Assembly: GCA_016791445.1 (NCBI GenBank)
Contig: JAEUMP010000025.1
Span: 1 to 64,000, forward strand
Length of the DNA stretch: 64,000 nucleotides
DNA from: Hyphomonadaceae bacterium
GTDB lineage: Bacteria > Pseudomonadota > Alphaproteobacteria > Caulobacterales > Aquidulcibacteraceae
Reading direction: 5' to 3'
Below are positions 43,569 through 52,786 of this stretch, piece by piece (position 1 is the first letter of the stretch; each line of letters opens with the position of its first letter). The notes below the pieces were generated by a model. The model was given only the letters and a program-made list of their open reading frames with translations, did no database searches and had not been told where the DNA came from. The position numbers were made by a program, and so were the translations under genes.

Positions 43569-44417
43569 ATGCCCCGCACGCTCACCGTCGCCGCGATCCA
43601 GACGCACTACGGCGCCGATATGGATGACAACATCGCCCGCACCGCGCGCTTCATCGAAGAGGCGGCGGACAAGGGCGCGCAGGTCGTGTTGCCGTCTGAA
43701 CTCTTTCAGGGCCCGTATTTCTGCACCACGCAGGACGAGCGCTGGTTCAAGACCGCGTATCCCGCGAACGAACATCCGTGCGTGACGGCGCTTCAGCCGA
43801 TCGCGAAGAAGAGGAACGTCGTCATTCCCGTCTCGATCTACGAGAAGGACGGCCCGCAATACTACAACAGCGTCGTGATGCTGGATGCCGACGGCGAAAT
43901 CCTTGGCGCCTACCGCAAGAGTCACATCCCCGACGGCCCCGGCTATCAGGAGAAGTACTATTTCCGCCCGGGCGACACGGGCTATCGCGTCTGGGACACG
44001 AAGCATGGCCGGATCGGCGTCGGCATCTGCTGGGACCAGTGGTATCCCGAATGCGCGCGCGCGATGGCCATGATGGGCGCCGACGCGCTCTTCTATCCCA
44101 CCGCCATCGGCTCGGAGCCGCATGACGGCTCGCTCGACACGCGCGATCCCTGGCGGCGCGCCATGCAGGGGCACGCGGTGTCCAACATCATCCCCGTGAT
44201 CGCGTCGAACCGCATCGGCAAGGAAGAGGGGCTCGGCAGCCCGCAGAATTTCTACGGTTCGAGCTTTATCGCCGACCATCGCGGCGATCTGGTCGAGAGC
44301 TTCGACCGCACGGAAGAGGGCGTCCTCGTCCACACCTTCGATCTCGATTTTCTCGATACCCACCGCGCGGCTTGGGGCTTCTTCCGCGACCGGCGGGCGG
44401 ACCTGGCGCCGCGCTGA
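43569..44417 (+). CDS. aguB: N-carbamoylputrescine amidase
   Basis: This 282-residue nitrilase-family enzyme makes putrescine from N-carbamoylputrescine. The catalytic triad is Glu44 (LPSELFQGPYF), Lys117 (YRKSHIPDG) and Cys154 (VGICWDQWYPE). With aguA it completes the agmatine route to putrescine. Confidence 0.93.
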   Translation: MPRTLTVAAIQTHYGADMDDNIARTARFIEEAADKGAQVVLPSELFQGPYFCTTQDERWFKTAYPANEHPCVTALQPIAKKRNVVIPVSIYEKDGPQYYNSVVMLDADGEILGAYRKSHIPDGPGYQEKYYFRPGDTGYRVWDTKHGRIGVGICWDQWYPECARAMAMMGADALFYPTAIGSEPHDGSLDTRDPWRRAMQGHAVSNIIPVIASNRIGKEEGLGSPQNFYGSSFIADHRGDLVESFDRTEEGVLVHTFDLDFLDTHRAAWGFFRDRRADLAPR

Positions 44418-44481
44418 TTTGCCTTCTCCCGCGCGCGGAGGAAGGGTTGGAGTCTTCGGCGAACAAGTTGAACCCTAACCC

Positions 44482-45780
44482 ATGCGCGTCCTCGTCCTCG
44501 GCGGCTATGGCCTGATCGGTCTGGAAATCGTGCGCCGCCTGCGCGCGGACGGGTTTGATGTGGTCGGCTTCGGCCGCTCGGCCAGCAAAGGTCTGCGCGT
44601 CGCGCCGGGGACGCGCTGGATCGGTGCCGATATCGCCATGCTCACGACGCCCGAAGCGTGGCGGCCGCATCTTGAAAACATCGACGCTGTCGTGAACGCC
44701 TCGGGCGCGCTGCAGGACGGCGCGCGTGACAATCTCGCCGCCGTGCAGGACGAAGCGATCCGCGCGCTGATTGCGGCGTGTGAGCAATCGAGCGTTGCGC
44801 GCTTCATCCAGATTTCCGCGCCCGGCGCGACAGCCGACGCATCGACGGCGTTCCTGCGCACCAAATCCGTGGCCGACGATGCCTTGCGCGCGAGCACGCT
44901 GCGCTGGACGATCTTCAAGCCCGGCCTCGTCATCAGCGCGACCGCCTATGGCGGCACGGCGCTGGTGCGGATGCTCGCGGCGTTTCCAATGGTGCAGCCG
45001 CTGGTGCTTGGCGATGCCGCGGTGAAGACGGTGGCGGCTAGCGATGTGGCGGACGCGGTCTCCTTTGCGCTGACCCATGAGCAGGTGACGGCGCGCCGCG
45101 ATTTTGACCTGCTTGAGCGCGATGACCACACGCTGCGCGCCGTCATCGAGCAGCTTCGCGCATGGCTCGGTTTCCCGGCGGCGCGCGCGCAGATCGAGTT
45201 GCCGAAGGCGCTCGGCTTCACGCTGGCGCGCTGCGCGGATGTGGCGGGCTGGCTCGGCTGGCGGTCGCCGCTACGGACGACGGCGTTGCGCGTGCTTGCG
45301 GAGAACATCGAAGGCGATGCGTCGGCATGGGAGGCCGTGCGCGGACGGCCGCTGATGACCTTGCCCGAGACGCTCCACGCGCTGCCATCGACGTTGCAGG
45401 AGCGGGTGTCCGCGCGCGCGACGCTCGTGTTTCCCGTGCTTGTGCTGACGCTCGCGGCGTTCTGGCTGGCGTCGGGGTTGATCGGGTTCTGGCGCGCCGA
45501 CGATGCGGCCCGCGTTCTTGATGGCGCGGTGTCGGCGGAGTCCGCGATGATGCTGGTGCTCGGCGGCGGCCTATTGGATGTGATGATCGGCGCCGGACTT
45601 CTCGTGCGGCGATTCACGCGCATGGCGGCGCTGGCCTCCATCGCCGTGTCGCTTGTCTATCTCGTCTCCGGCACAGCGTTGACGCCGCATCTGTGGGCCG
45701 ATCCGCTCGGACCGCTGGTGAAGATCTTTCCCGCGATCGCGCTCGCGCTCGCCGTGGCGGCGCTGGCGGAGGAGCGTTGA
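44482..45780 (+). CDS. NAD(P)-binding SDR fused to a DoxX-like membrane domain
   Basis: This 432-residue protein has an atypical SDR (NmrA-like) Rossmann domain in its first about 210 residues, starting with the nucleotide-binding motif LGGYGLIG (6-13). A linker leads to four hydrophobic helices in the last about 130 residues that resemble the DoxX family. Fusions of this type are known in Proteobacteria, but the substrate is unknown. It is translationally coupled to the DUF2269 gene that follows (TGATG). Confidence 0.82.
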   Translation: MRVLVLGGYGLIGLEIVRRLRADGFDVVGFGRSASKGLRVAPGTRWIGADIAMLTTPEAWRPHLENIDAVVNASGALQDGARDNLAAVQDEAIRALIAACEQSSVARFIQISAPGATADASTAFLRTKSVADDALRASTLRWTIFKPGLVISATAYGGTALVRMLAAFPMVQPLVLGDAAVKTVAASDVADAVSFALTHEQVTARRDFDLLERDDHTLRAVIEQLRAWLGFPAARAQIELPKALGFTLARCADVAGWLGWRSPLRTTALRVLAENIEGDASAWEAVRGRPLMTLPETLHALPSTLQERVSARATLVFPVLVLTLAAFWLASGLIGFWRADDAARVLDGAVSAESAMMLVLGGGLLDVMIGAGLLVRRFTRMAALASIAVSLVYLVSGTALTPHLWADPLGPLVKIFPAIALALAVAALAEER

Positions 45781-46259
45781 TGGTGTGGATCGATCTGCTG
45801 CGCTGGGCCCATGTGCTGGGCGCGACGGTGCTGATCGGCACGGGCGCGGGCATCGCCTTCTTCATGCTCATGGCGCACCGCACGGGCGATGCGAGGCTCA
45901 TCGCGCACACGGCGGGCGTCGTCGTCATTGCGGACTGGATCTTCACCGCGTCCGCCGTCGTCATCCAGCCGATCACCGGCGTGCTGCTGGCGAACGCCGT
46001 CGGCTGGCCGCTGACGCAGGGCTGGATCGTTGCTTCGTTCGCGCTCTACCTCGTGATCGGCGCGTTCTGGATCCCGGTGGTATGGATGCAGAAGCGTATG
46101 CGCGACCTCGCGCGGATCGCGGCGACCGAGAATGCGACGCTGCCGGAGGCGTATCACAAGCTCTACCGGCTCTGGTTCGCGTTCGGCTTTCCAGCGTTCT
46201 TCGCGATCCTCGTCCTGCTTTGGCTGATGGTGGCGCGCCCACCCTTCAATATCTTCTAG
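45780..46259 (+). CDS. DUF2269 integral membrane protein
   Basis: This 159-residue protein has four predicted transmembrane helices and the family features LLRWAHVLGATVLIGTGAG at the start and PITGVLLANAVGWPL in the middle; it ends soon after a last helix (FFAILVLLWLMVARP). Its start overlaps the stop of the SDR-DoxX gene, so the two probably form a membrane complex. It converges on pgeF, overlapping its 3' end by four bases. Confidence 0.78.
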   Translation: MVWIDLLRWAHVLGATVLIGTGAGIAFFMLMAHRTGDARLIAHTAGVVVIADWIFTASAVVIQPITGVLLANAVGWPLTQGWIVASFALYLVIGAFWIPVVWMQKRMRDLARIAATENATLPEAYHKLYRLWFAFGFPAFFAILVLLWLMVARPPFNIF

Positions 46260-47032
46260 CGCAGCACGATGGCGGCGCAGTTGCGGCCGTAATCGCCTTC
46301 GTTCTGGTGCACGCTGCGACGGTGGCTGTAGAGCGCATGCTCTTCGGAATAGGTGTCGAGAGGCAGCGTCTCGATCATCGTCACGCCCGCGCGTGAGAGG
46401 CGCAGTCTACAGTAGCCAGGCAGATCGAACTTGAGGCGATCGCCAGAACCGGAACGGAAGAAGGGCAGGCTGTCGACATCGGCCGCGCGCATGGCTTCCA
46501 GGAAGTCCGGCCCGACCTCGTAACTCGGTTGCCGTATGCACGGGCCGATCGCCGCGACGATGCTGGAAGGCTCCGCGCCGGCGCGCACCATTTCCGTCAC
46601 GCAGGCTTCGAGCACGCCGCCGACCGCGCCGCGCCAGCCCGCATGCGCCGCGCCGATGACGCCCGCCTGATCGTCGGCAAGAAGCACCGGCGCGCAATCC
46701 GCCGAAAGCGCCGAGAGGGCGAGGCCGCGCGTCGTCGTCACCAGGGCGTCCGCCTGCGGCCGTTCGCCCGTCCACGGTTCATCGACGCGCACGGCGATGG
46801 CGGAGTGCACCTGATGCAGACTGAGGAAATGCGACGGCGCGACGCCAAGCGCGTCCGCGATCCGCCGGCGATTCTCCGCAACGCTGTCGCTGTCGTCGCG
46901 CGAGCCGGGACCCGCGTTCAGAGACGCGTAGATGCCCTGCGACACGCCGCCTTCGCGGCCGAAGAAGCCGTGCTTCACGCCCGCAAGTTGCGCGAGTGCA
47001 GGTGAGGCGAATCGCGGCGGCAGATCGCTCAC
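46256..47032 (-). CDS. pgeF: Purine nucleoside phosphorylase / laccase-domain protein (YfiH)
   Basis: This 258-residue protein belongs to the YfiH family, whose members are copper- or zinc-binding enzymes reported as peptidoglycan editing factors or purine nucleosidases. The metal-site residues appear in SLHQVHSA, LSADCAPVLL and GAAHAGWRGAVGG. I start it at the GTG at 47032, which overlaps the midA stop as GTGA and has GAGGA five bases before it; an in-frame ATG at 47098 would overlap midA by 70 bases. The order lgt-midA-pgeF is common in Alphaproteobacteria. Confidence 0.88.
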   Translation of the reverse strand: MSDLPPRFASPALAQLAGVKHGFFGREGGVSQGIYASLNAGPGSRDDSDSVAENRRRIADALGVAPSHFLSLHQVHSAIAVRVDEPWTGERPQADALVTTTRGLALSALSADCAPVLLADDQAGVIGAAHAGWRGAVGGVLEACVTEMVRAGAEPSSIVAAIGPCIRQPSYEVGPDFLEAMRAADVDSLPFFRSGSGDRLKFDLPGYCRLRLSRAGVTMIETLPLDTYSEEHALYSHRRSVHQNEGDYGRNCAAIVLR

Positions 47033-48129
47033 GCCGTCCTCGGCGATGCGAAGGGCGGAAAGCCGGCGGGCGGCGGGAGATCGCGACTCGAAAGGCATAT
47101 GACGTTGAAGAGGACGCCCATCTGGTCCGCCGCCGTCAAGCGTTCGAGCTGGCGGGCGATGGCGCCGGCCTTGTCGGGGCGTGATTTCGTCAACGCCGCT
47201 GCGCGCTCGCGCACGCCGAGGCCTTCAAGCCACGCGCCTTGCGGCATCGGCCCGCCGACCTCGAGACCCGCCGCGCGGGCGAGTCGCGCAAGCTCCACGA
47301 AGTCCACATGGGCGGTGAGATCGACCGCGCCGGGCTCCAGCAGGGGATCGACATGCTCATGGCTGCGCATGGCCTGCAGCGTGTCGCCGCCGGTCGTAAC
47401 GATCGGGCCGTAGTCGATGAGCAGCGCGCGCCCTGGCGCCTGCGCGAAGCGGTCCGCCAGCGAATCCACGAAGGCGGGCGTCACGGGAGAGACTTCCGCG
47501 ATGGCGCCGTCCGTCGCGTCGCGGAGCCCGGGCGGGATGATGGAATCGTCCGCGAGCGCGCCGGGCGCGAAACCGAAGGCGAGCGCGCCGTCGCGCGCGC
47601 CGACGAGTCGCTCGCGCCACGCGCCATCGATGCGCACGAACTGACGAATCGGCAGGCAGTCGAGATATTCATTGCCGATGATGAGCGTCGGCAGATCGGG
47701 CGCTTCGTCGAGATGGCCGATCCATGTGGCGTGCGCGCCGGCTTCATCGAGCGCCTGCGCCTGCTTTTCGCGGAGCGCCGGGCTCACTTCCACGAGTGCA
47801 ATGCGCGCAGCGTCATGGAAGCCGGGCACGATGCGTGTGGCGCGCCACGCATCGGTTATGAGCATGCCGTTGCCGGGGCCAAGCTCGACGAGGTTGAACG
47901 CGGGCGGCGATCCCATCGCCATCCATTCCTGCGCGCACCATAGGCCGATGAGTTCGCCGAACATCTGTCCGGACTCCGGCGCGGTCAGGAAATCGCCGTC
48001 CTCGCCCACGCGCGCATTGCACGAATAATAGCCGCCCTGCGGATCGTAGAGCGCATGCGTCATGTATTGCGCGACGGTGATCGGCCCGGTCTGCGCGATG
48101 AGCGCAAGGAGGCGGTCAGTGAGACTCAC
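47029..48129 (-). CDS. midA: SAM-dependent methyltransferase, MidA/NDUFAF7 family
   Basis: This 366-residue protein matches MidA (mitochondrial NDUFAF7), which methylates an arginine of a complex I subunit during assembly. Signature segments are HALYDPQGGYYS, GDFLTAPESGQMFGELIG, the SAM loop LVELGPGNGML and GNEYLDCLPIRQF. The GTG at 48129 has GGGAG six bases upstream. It lies 25 bases after lgt and is coupled to pgeF. Confidence 0.85.
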   Translation of the reverse strand: MSLTDRLLALIAQTGPITVAQYMTHALYDPQGGYYSCNARVGEDGDFLTAPESGQMFGELIGLWCAQEWMAMGSPPAFNLVELGPGNGMLITDAWRATRIVPGFHDAARIALVEVSPALREKQAQALDEAGAHATWIGHLDEAPDLPTLIIGNEYLDCLPIRQFVRIDGAWRERLVGARDGALAFGFAPGALADDSIIPPGLRDATDGAIAEVSPVTPAFVDSLADRFAQAPGRALLIDYGPIVTTGGDTLQAMRSHEHVDPLLEPGAVDLTAHVDFVELARLARAAGLEVGGPMPQGAWLEGLGVRERAAALTKSRPDKAGAIARQLERLTAADQMGVLFNVICLSSRDLPPPAGFPPFASPRTA

Positions 48130-48154
48130 GCCCGTCTCCCTTCGCGGAGCGCGA

Positions 48155-49051
48155 TCACGCCTTGGCCGTCGCCGACTTCGCCGAGCCGCCGCGCGCCCGC
48201 AGCACAAACCACACGCCCAGCGCGATCATCGGCAGACACAGCAGCATGCCCATGGTGATGTAGCCGCGCAGGGCTTCCGGCATGTGCTGGTCGGGCTCGC
48301 GCACGAACTCGACGAGGAAGCGGAACACGCCATAGCCCGCGAGGAAAATGCCGACGGCCATGCCGGGCTTCTGCAGCACAAGTTTGTTGTGCGTGGCGAA
48401 GCGCAGGATGAAGAAGAGCACGAGGCCTTCAAGGATCGCTTCGTAGATCTGGCTCGGATGGCGCGGTTCGGTGAAGGCAGGCGTTCCGAACATGTCGGTC
48501 GTAGGAAACATCACCGCCCACGGAACGTCCGTGGCGCGGCCGTAGAGTTCGCCGTTTACGAAGTTCGCCAGGCGGCCGAAGAAGAGTCCGATCGGCGCCG
48601 CGCACGCGACGAGATCGCCGAGGCTGAACAGCGGAACCTTGTGCTTCCTCGAAAACCACCAGATCGCGAGGCCCACGCCGATGAGGCCGCCGTGGAAGGA
48701 CATGCCGCCGTTCCAGATGGCGATGATCTCGCCCGGATTCAGCCAGATCATGTCCGGCTTGTAGAAGAGGACATAGCCGAGGCGCCCGCCCAGGATCACG
48801 CCGAGCGTCGCCCAGAAGAGGAAATCGTCCAGTTGCGGCTCGGTGGCCGGGCGCGTCTTGTCCGCCCAGAGTCGGTCCGTGCGGATGAGGCTCACCATGT
48901 AGCGCCAGCCCAGCAGGAGGCCCGCAATGTAGGCGAGCGCGTACCAGCGCAGCGCGAACGGCCCGATCTGCGTCCCGAACAGCTCGAAGGGACCGAGTGA
49001 GAAGATCTCGGCGCTGAGGAATGCGGGGAACTGGATGGCGGCGTCGAGCAT
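48155..49051 (-). CDS. lgt: Prolipoprotein diacylglyceryl transferase
   Basis: This 298-residue inner-membrane enzyme attaches diacylglycerol to the lipobox Cys of prolipoproteins. About seven transmembrane helices are present. The family signature GRLANFVNGELYGR (about 150) and the essential His in GGMSFHGGLIGVG (about 113) are both present. It heads lgt-midA-pgeF and is divergent from the ubiK-like gene. Several lipoproteins in this window would be its substrates. Confidence 0.94.
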   Translation of the reverse strand: MLDAAIQFPAFLSAEIFSLGPFELFGTQIGPFALRWYALAYIAGLLLGWRYMVSLIRTDRLWADKTRPATEPQLDDFLFWATLGVILGGRLGYVLFYKPDMIWLNPGEIIAIWNGGMSFHGGLIGVGLAIWWFSRKHKVPLFSLGDLVACAAPIGLFFGRLANFVNGELYGRATDVPWAVMFPTTDMFGTPAFTEPRHPSQIYEAILEGLVLFFILRFATHNKLVLQKPGMAVGIFLAGYGVFRFLVEFVREPDQHMPEALRGYITMGMLLCLPMIALGVWFVLRARGGSAKSATAKA

Positions 49052-49149
49052 GTACGTCCTCTGGCTGCGGCGCTTCGTCCGCGGGTGCTGGCCATGGGCG
49101 GCGGCGGCCCATAAATAGGCAATTCCATTCCCGCGCAACCGAGGCGCCC

Positions 49150-49377
49150 ATGCAGACCCAAGGCTCAGTGTTCGACGATCTCGCCCGTTTGATGACCGGC
49201 GCCATGGGCGTCGCCCAGGGGGTGAGCGAGGAGGCCAAGACCTTCGTGCGCACACAGGCGGACCGCTTCGTCGCCGACATGGACCTCGTCAGCCGTGACG
49301 AGTTCGAGGCCCTGCAGGAAACCGTGCGTGAGCTGCGCGCCAAGGTGGCGGAACTCGAGGCGAAGCTGGAGCGCTGA
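49150..49377 (+). CDS. ubiK: UbiK-like (BMFP) accessory protein
   Basis: This 75-residue protein has the pattern of the BMFP/YqiC family: an amphipathic helix (SVFDDLARLMTGAMGVAQG), a middle helix, and a C-terminal coiled coil (EFEALQETVRELRAKVAELEAKLE). Its enterobacterial relative UbiK supports ubiquinone biosynthesis by binding the Ubi complex and membrane lipids. It is divergent from lgt with 98 bases between them. Confidence 0.8.
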   Translation: MQTQGSVFDDLARLMTGAMGVAQGVSEEAKTFVRTQADRFVADMDLVSRDEFEALQETVRELRAKVAELEAKLER

Positions 49378-49383
49378 GACGCC

Positions 49384-49809
49384 TCAGACCTGTAGCACGA
49401 ACGCCCAGTTGATCGCCGTCAGCGCCCCCGCGGCGAGCGCGATCAGGGCGGCCAGCGAAATCGTCCAGATGAGGCCGCGCACATAGGGCGTGCCCAGCGC
49501 GTAGAGCGGCAGGTAGAGGATCCGCGACGCCACGAAGACGAGCGAGGCGATCTGGGTGATCTGCGTGCTCGATCCCGCCACCGTGACGATGAGCGCCAGC
49601 GCGATGAAGTAGGGCGCGGTCTCCATCAGGTTCGCCTGTGCGCGGGAGAGGCGGCCGTAGAGCACCGAATCCGGCTGCGGCGGCGGGGCGTCGCGCGCGG
49701 TGTTGGCGTAGGCGATGCCGTGCACGCGGCGATACTCGATCGCCGGCAGCATCACCTGGATGATGCCCAGCACTGCAATGATCGCCGCCGCCGCGAGTTC
49801 GGTGTTCAT
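49384..49809 (-). CDS. MAPEG-family membrane protein
   Basis: This 141-residue protein has four transmembrane helices and the MAPEG signature R-x-x-R-A-Q-x-N-x-x-E (GRLSRAQANLMETAPYFI, about 52-69). Bacterial members often have glutathione-linked or unknown activity; which applies here is not clear. It converges on the ubiK-like gene. Confidence 0.85.
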   Translation of the reverse strand: MNTELAAAAIIAVLGIIQVMLPAIEYRRVHGIAYANTARDAPPPQPDSVLYGRLSRAQANLMETAPYFIALALIVTVAGSSTQITQIASLVFVASRILYLPLYALGTPYVRGLIWTISLAALIALAAGALTAINWAFVLQV

Positions 49810-49832
49810 GGCCTCGTCCCTCCGCCTTCCTG

Positions 49833-51185
49833 TCAGGCCGCCCGCGCCGGCACCGGCAACGCATTGCCCTTCGCCGCCGCGCGCTTGCGTCCGCGCTCGA
49901 TCTCCTTGTGAAGATCGCGGACATAATGGGCGAAGTCCACCTGAATGGTGTGGCGCGCCGCCTTGTAGTAGGGGCCGAGATAGAAGGCCTCGTCCTTGGC
50001 GGTGATCTCGTCCATCTCGCTATCGGATGGCGGCGCGTATTCGCCCTTGAGATAAGCGGCGACGAGCTTCGACTGCTGCTCCGAGAAGTTCACCAGCGTC
50101 GGCAGCGGCTGCGCGAGGCCCATGAAGAAGAGATTGTTCACGCCCGGCTTCAGCATGCGCTTGAAGAGCGGGAAGCGGTTCTCCTCGTCCGGCTTCAGGG
50201 TGTTCTCCACGAAGAAGGGGAAGGAGATGTTGTAGCCCGTGGCGTAGATAATGGCGTCGATCTTCTCCACACTGTCGTCGGCGAAGCGGACATTGTCGCC
50301 CTCGAGCGCCTTGATGGCGGGCTTCATCTTGATGTCGCCGCAGCCGGCGCGCGTGAGGAATTCGCCGGAGACGGAAGGGTGCGCTTCCAGCACCTGGTGG
50401 TCGGGTTTCGGCAGGCCATAGGTTTCCATGTCGCCCACCGCCTTCTTGATGGCGTTGCGCGCAAGCGCGAGACCGATCGAGCGCGGCATCCACGCGGGCA
50501 TCGCCGCCTTGTCCGCAGGCTGGCCGTGCATGTATTTCGGCAGCACCCAAACGCCGCGGCGCGCGGAGACGAACAGGTTCTTGCAGATCGGGCGTTGCGA
50601 CAGTTCGGACGCGATATCCATCGCCGAATTGCCCATGCCGACGACGACGACATTCTTGCCGCGCATGTCCACCGGATCGAACGGATCGCGATACTGGTGG
50701 CTGTGGAAGTGCGGGCCGTTGAACGTCCCGGGATAGGCGGGCACGCGCTGGTCCCAATGATGGCCGTTGGCGACAATGAGCACATCGTACGCGCGCGTCT
50801 CGCCGGTGGAGAGCGTCACCTTCCACAACGGGCCGTCACGCTCGGCGCGCGTGACGCGGGTGTTGAAGGTGATCGTCGGGCGCAGGCCGAAATGGTCGAC
50901 GTAGTCCTTGAAGTACTGGAACAGCTGCGCGTGATGCGGAAAGTCGGGCCAGTCCCTCGGCACCGGAAGATCCTCGAAGGCGAGGCGCCATTTCGACGTG
51001 TCGATGTGCAGGCTCTGGTAGCAGGCCGATTCCTTGTTCGGATTGTTGAAGTACCAGACGCCGCCGATGTCGTCGGACGCCTCGAAGCAATCGTAGGGAA
51101 TGCCGTGATCCTTCAGCCGCTTGGCTGTGGAGAAGCCGCTCGGCCCCGCCCCGATAATGCAGACCTTCGGCAATGCCGCGCCCAT
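49833..51185 (-). CDS. Flavin-containing monooxygenase
   Basis: This 450-residue enzyme has the FAD-binding GAGPSG motif (12-17), the FMO fingerprint FNGPHFHSHQY (about 175) and the NADPH-binding GMGNSAMD (about 202). It would oxygenate a soft nucleophile or a ketone (FMO or Baeyer-Villiger type) using NADPH and O2. The substrate is unknown. It sits alone 24 bases downstream of nothing related; the next minus-strand gene is MAPEG. Confidence 0.88.
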   Translation of the reverse strand: MGAALPKVCIIGAGPSGFSTAKRLKDHGIPYDCFEASDDIGGVWYFNNPNKESACYQSLHIDTSKWRLAFEDLPVPRDWPDFPHHAQLFQYFKDYVDHFGLRPTITFNTRVTRAERDGPLWKVTLSTGETRAYDVLIVANGHHWDQRVPAYPGTFNGPHFHSHQYRDPFDPVDMRGKNVVVVGMGNSAMDIASELSQRPICKNLFVSARRGVWVLPKYMHGQPADKAAMPAWMPRSIGLALARNAIKKAVGDMETYGLPKPDHQVLEAHPSVSGEFLTRAGCGDIKMKPAIKALEGDNVRFADDSVEKIDAIIYATGYNISFPFFVENTLKPDEENRFPLFKRMLKPGVNNLFFMGLAQPLPTLVNFSEQQSKLVAAYLKGEYAPPSDSEMDEITAKDEAFYLGPYYKAARHTIQVDFAHYVRDLHKEIERGRKRAAAKGNALPVPARAA

Positions 51186-51450
51186 CGCTTCCTCCGTCGC
51201 CGCTTTCGCGTTTCAGGACGCTAGACCATTGGCGCAGCGTCACCCAAGAGGCGCCCGATATGCAGGGGATGGCTGCACGGGACCTGCGCCCGCTCATTGC
51301 GCGTTAACCATCGCGTCCATAATTTGGCCCGGGGTAACGATTCGCGCCGTCGAGCGCGGGCCAAGGTTTAGACGTCGGGCGGTCATTCGGCCGTTCGTCT
51401 GGTCCGTTCTCTGCCCGTTGCGGGTCGCGGCGGGCGCCATGAGGGGCGCT

Positions 51451-51957
51451 ATGGATCTGTATCTGGACGAAGAAGTCGAAGCCGGCGACGAACTGATGGA
51501 CGTCGTCGAAGCCGTTCTTCAGGACGATGACCGCTTCGCCTGCGAGCGCGCCGAGGACGGCGACGTGCAGTTCGGTTTCAAGGGCCAGTGGACCGAGGCG
51601 GTCGGCTACTTCAGCTGGCGCGAAGAACTCCCGGCGATGCTGTTCACCGTCTCCTTCGGCCTCACCGCCGAGGACGAGAAGCGCAAGGACGCCGCGCAGC
51701 TCATCGCCATGATCAACGAAAATCTCTGGCTCGGACACTTCGATCTCTGGGCCGATGACGGCTCGATCGTCTTCCGCCACGCGCTGCCGATGATCGGTCG
51801 CAGCGAGGTGGCGCCGGGGGAAATCCAGTCCCTGCTGGCGGCGGCGATGGACGCGGCCGACCGCTTCTGGCCAGCGTTCGACTTCCTGCTCAACTGCGGC
51901 AAGGATGCGGAGGAAGCGGCGTTCGCCGCGCTGTTCGAGACCGCCGGAGAAGCCTGA
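51451..51957 (+). CDS. YbjN-domain protein
   Basis: This 168-residue cytosolic protein matches the alphaproteobacterial YbjN/type III chaperone-like family. Landmarks are WTEAVGYFSWREELPAMLFTVSFGL, MINENLWLGHFDLW, VFRHALPM and a C-terminal DRFWPAFDFLLNCG segment. Members are often adjacent to proC, as here. The ATG at 51451 (MDLYL) is preferred; an ATG at 51439 is close by. Confidence 0.85.
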   Translation: MDLYLDEEVEAGDELMDVVEAVLQDDDRFACERAEDGDVQFGFKGQWTEAVGYFSWREELPAMLFTVSFGLTAEDEKRKDAAQLIAMINENLWLGHFDLWADDGSIVFRHALPMIGRSEVAPGEIQSLLAAAMDAADRFWPAFDFLLNCGKDAEEAAFAALFETAGEA

Positions 51958-51958
51958 C

Positions 51959-52786
51959 ATGGAGGAGCCCGCCGTCGCTCTGGTCGGGGCCGGCCAGATG
52001 GGCGGCGCGCTGGTGCGCGGTTGGCTTGCGGCCATCCGCCGGGGCGGGGGGCTGACGCTCACCGTGGTGGAGCCGAACTTCGATCCCGCACTGCAGCGGG
52101 AGCTGGAGGCGGCCGGCGCGCTCCTGAACCCGGCGGGCGGCGAGGTCGCGGACGTCGTCGTGCTTGCGGTGAAGCCGCAAGCCTTCGCCGAAATCGCCGC
52201 AGGCGCCAAACGCTTCATCGGGCCGCAGACGCTGGTATTGTCGGTCATGGCCGGCGTCACGATCGCCTCGATTTCCCGCACGCTCGAGACGGATCGCGTG
52301 GTCCGCGCGATGCCTAACACGCCCGGCCAGATAGGCCATGGCGTCACCGCGTTCGTCGCTGCGGCGGCCTGTACGGGTCCCGACCGCGACCTCGCAGCGC
52401 AATTGCTCGAACCGCTCGGCGTGGTGGAGTCGATACCCAATGAGCGGCTGATGGATGTGGTGACGGCAGTGTCCGGTTCGGGACCGGCGTACGTGTTCCT
52501 GCTCGCCGAATTTCTCGCGGCGGCGGCGGAAGCCGAAGGCCTCGATCGCGACATCGCCGCGCGCCTCGCACGCCAGACCGTCGCCGGCGCCGGCGCCTTG
52601 ATGCTGGAAACAGGTGAAAGCGCCTCCAACCTGCGCAAGCAGGTGACCTCCCCCGGCGGCACGACGCAGGCGGCGCTCGACGTGTTGCAGGCCGCCGATG
52701 GTCTCGGGCCCGTGATGCGCCGTGCGGTATCGGCGGCGGCGCAGCGCTCGCGCGAACTGGGCCGCGATGCGGAGAGCCAGACGTGA
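51959..52786 (+). CDS. proC: Pyrroline-5-carboxylate reductase
   Basis: This 275-residue enzyme makes proline from P5C using NAD(P)H. The Rossmann motif LVGAGQMGGALVRGW is at 8-22 and the signature near 165-250 (SGSGPAYVFLLAEFL, TSPGGTTQAAL) is complete. It starts one base after the YbjN gene and is coupled (GTGA) to the TetR-like gene. Confidence 0.92.
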   Translation: MEEPAVALVGAGQMGGALVRGWLAAIRRGGGLTLTVVEPNFDPALQRELEAAGALLNPAGGEVADVVVLAVKPQAFAEIAAGAKRFIGPQTLVLSVMAGVTIASISRTLETDRVVRAMPNTPGQIGHGVTAFVAAAACTGPDRDLAAQLLEPLGVVESIPNERLMDVVTAVSGSGPAYVFLLAEFLAAAAEAEGLDRDIAARLARQTVAGAGALMLETGESASNLRKQVTSPGGTTQAALDVLQAADGLGPVMRRAVSAAAQRSRELGRDAESQT

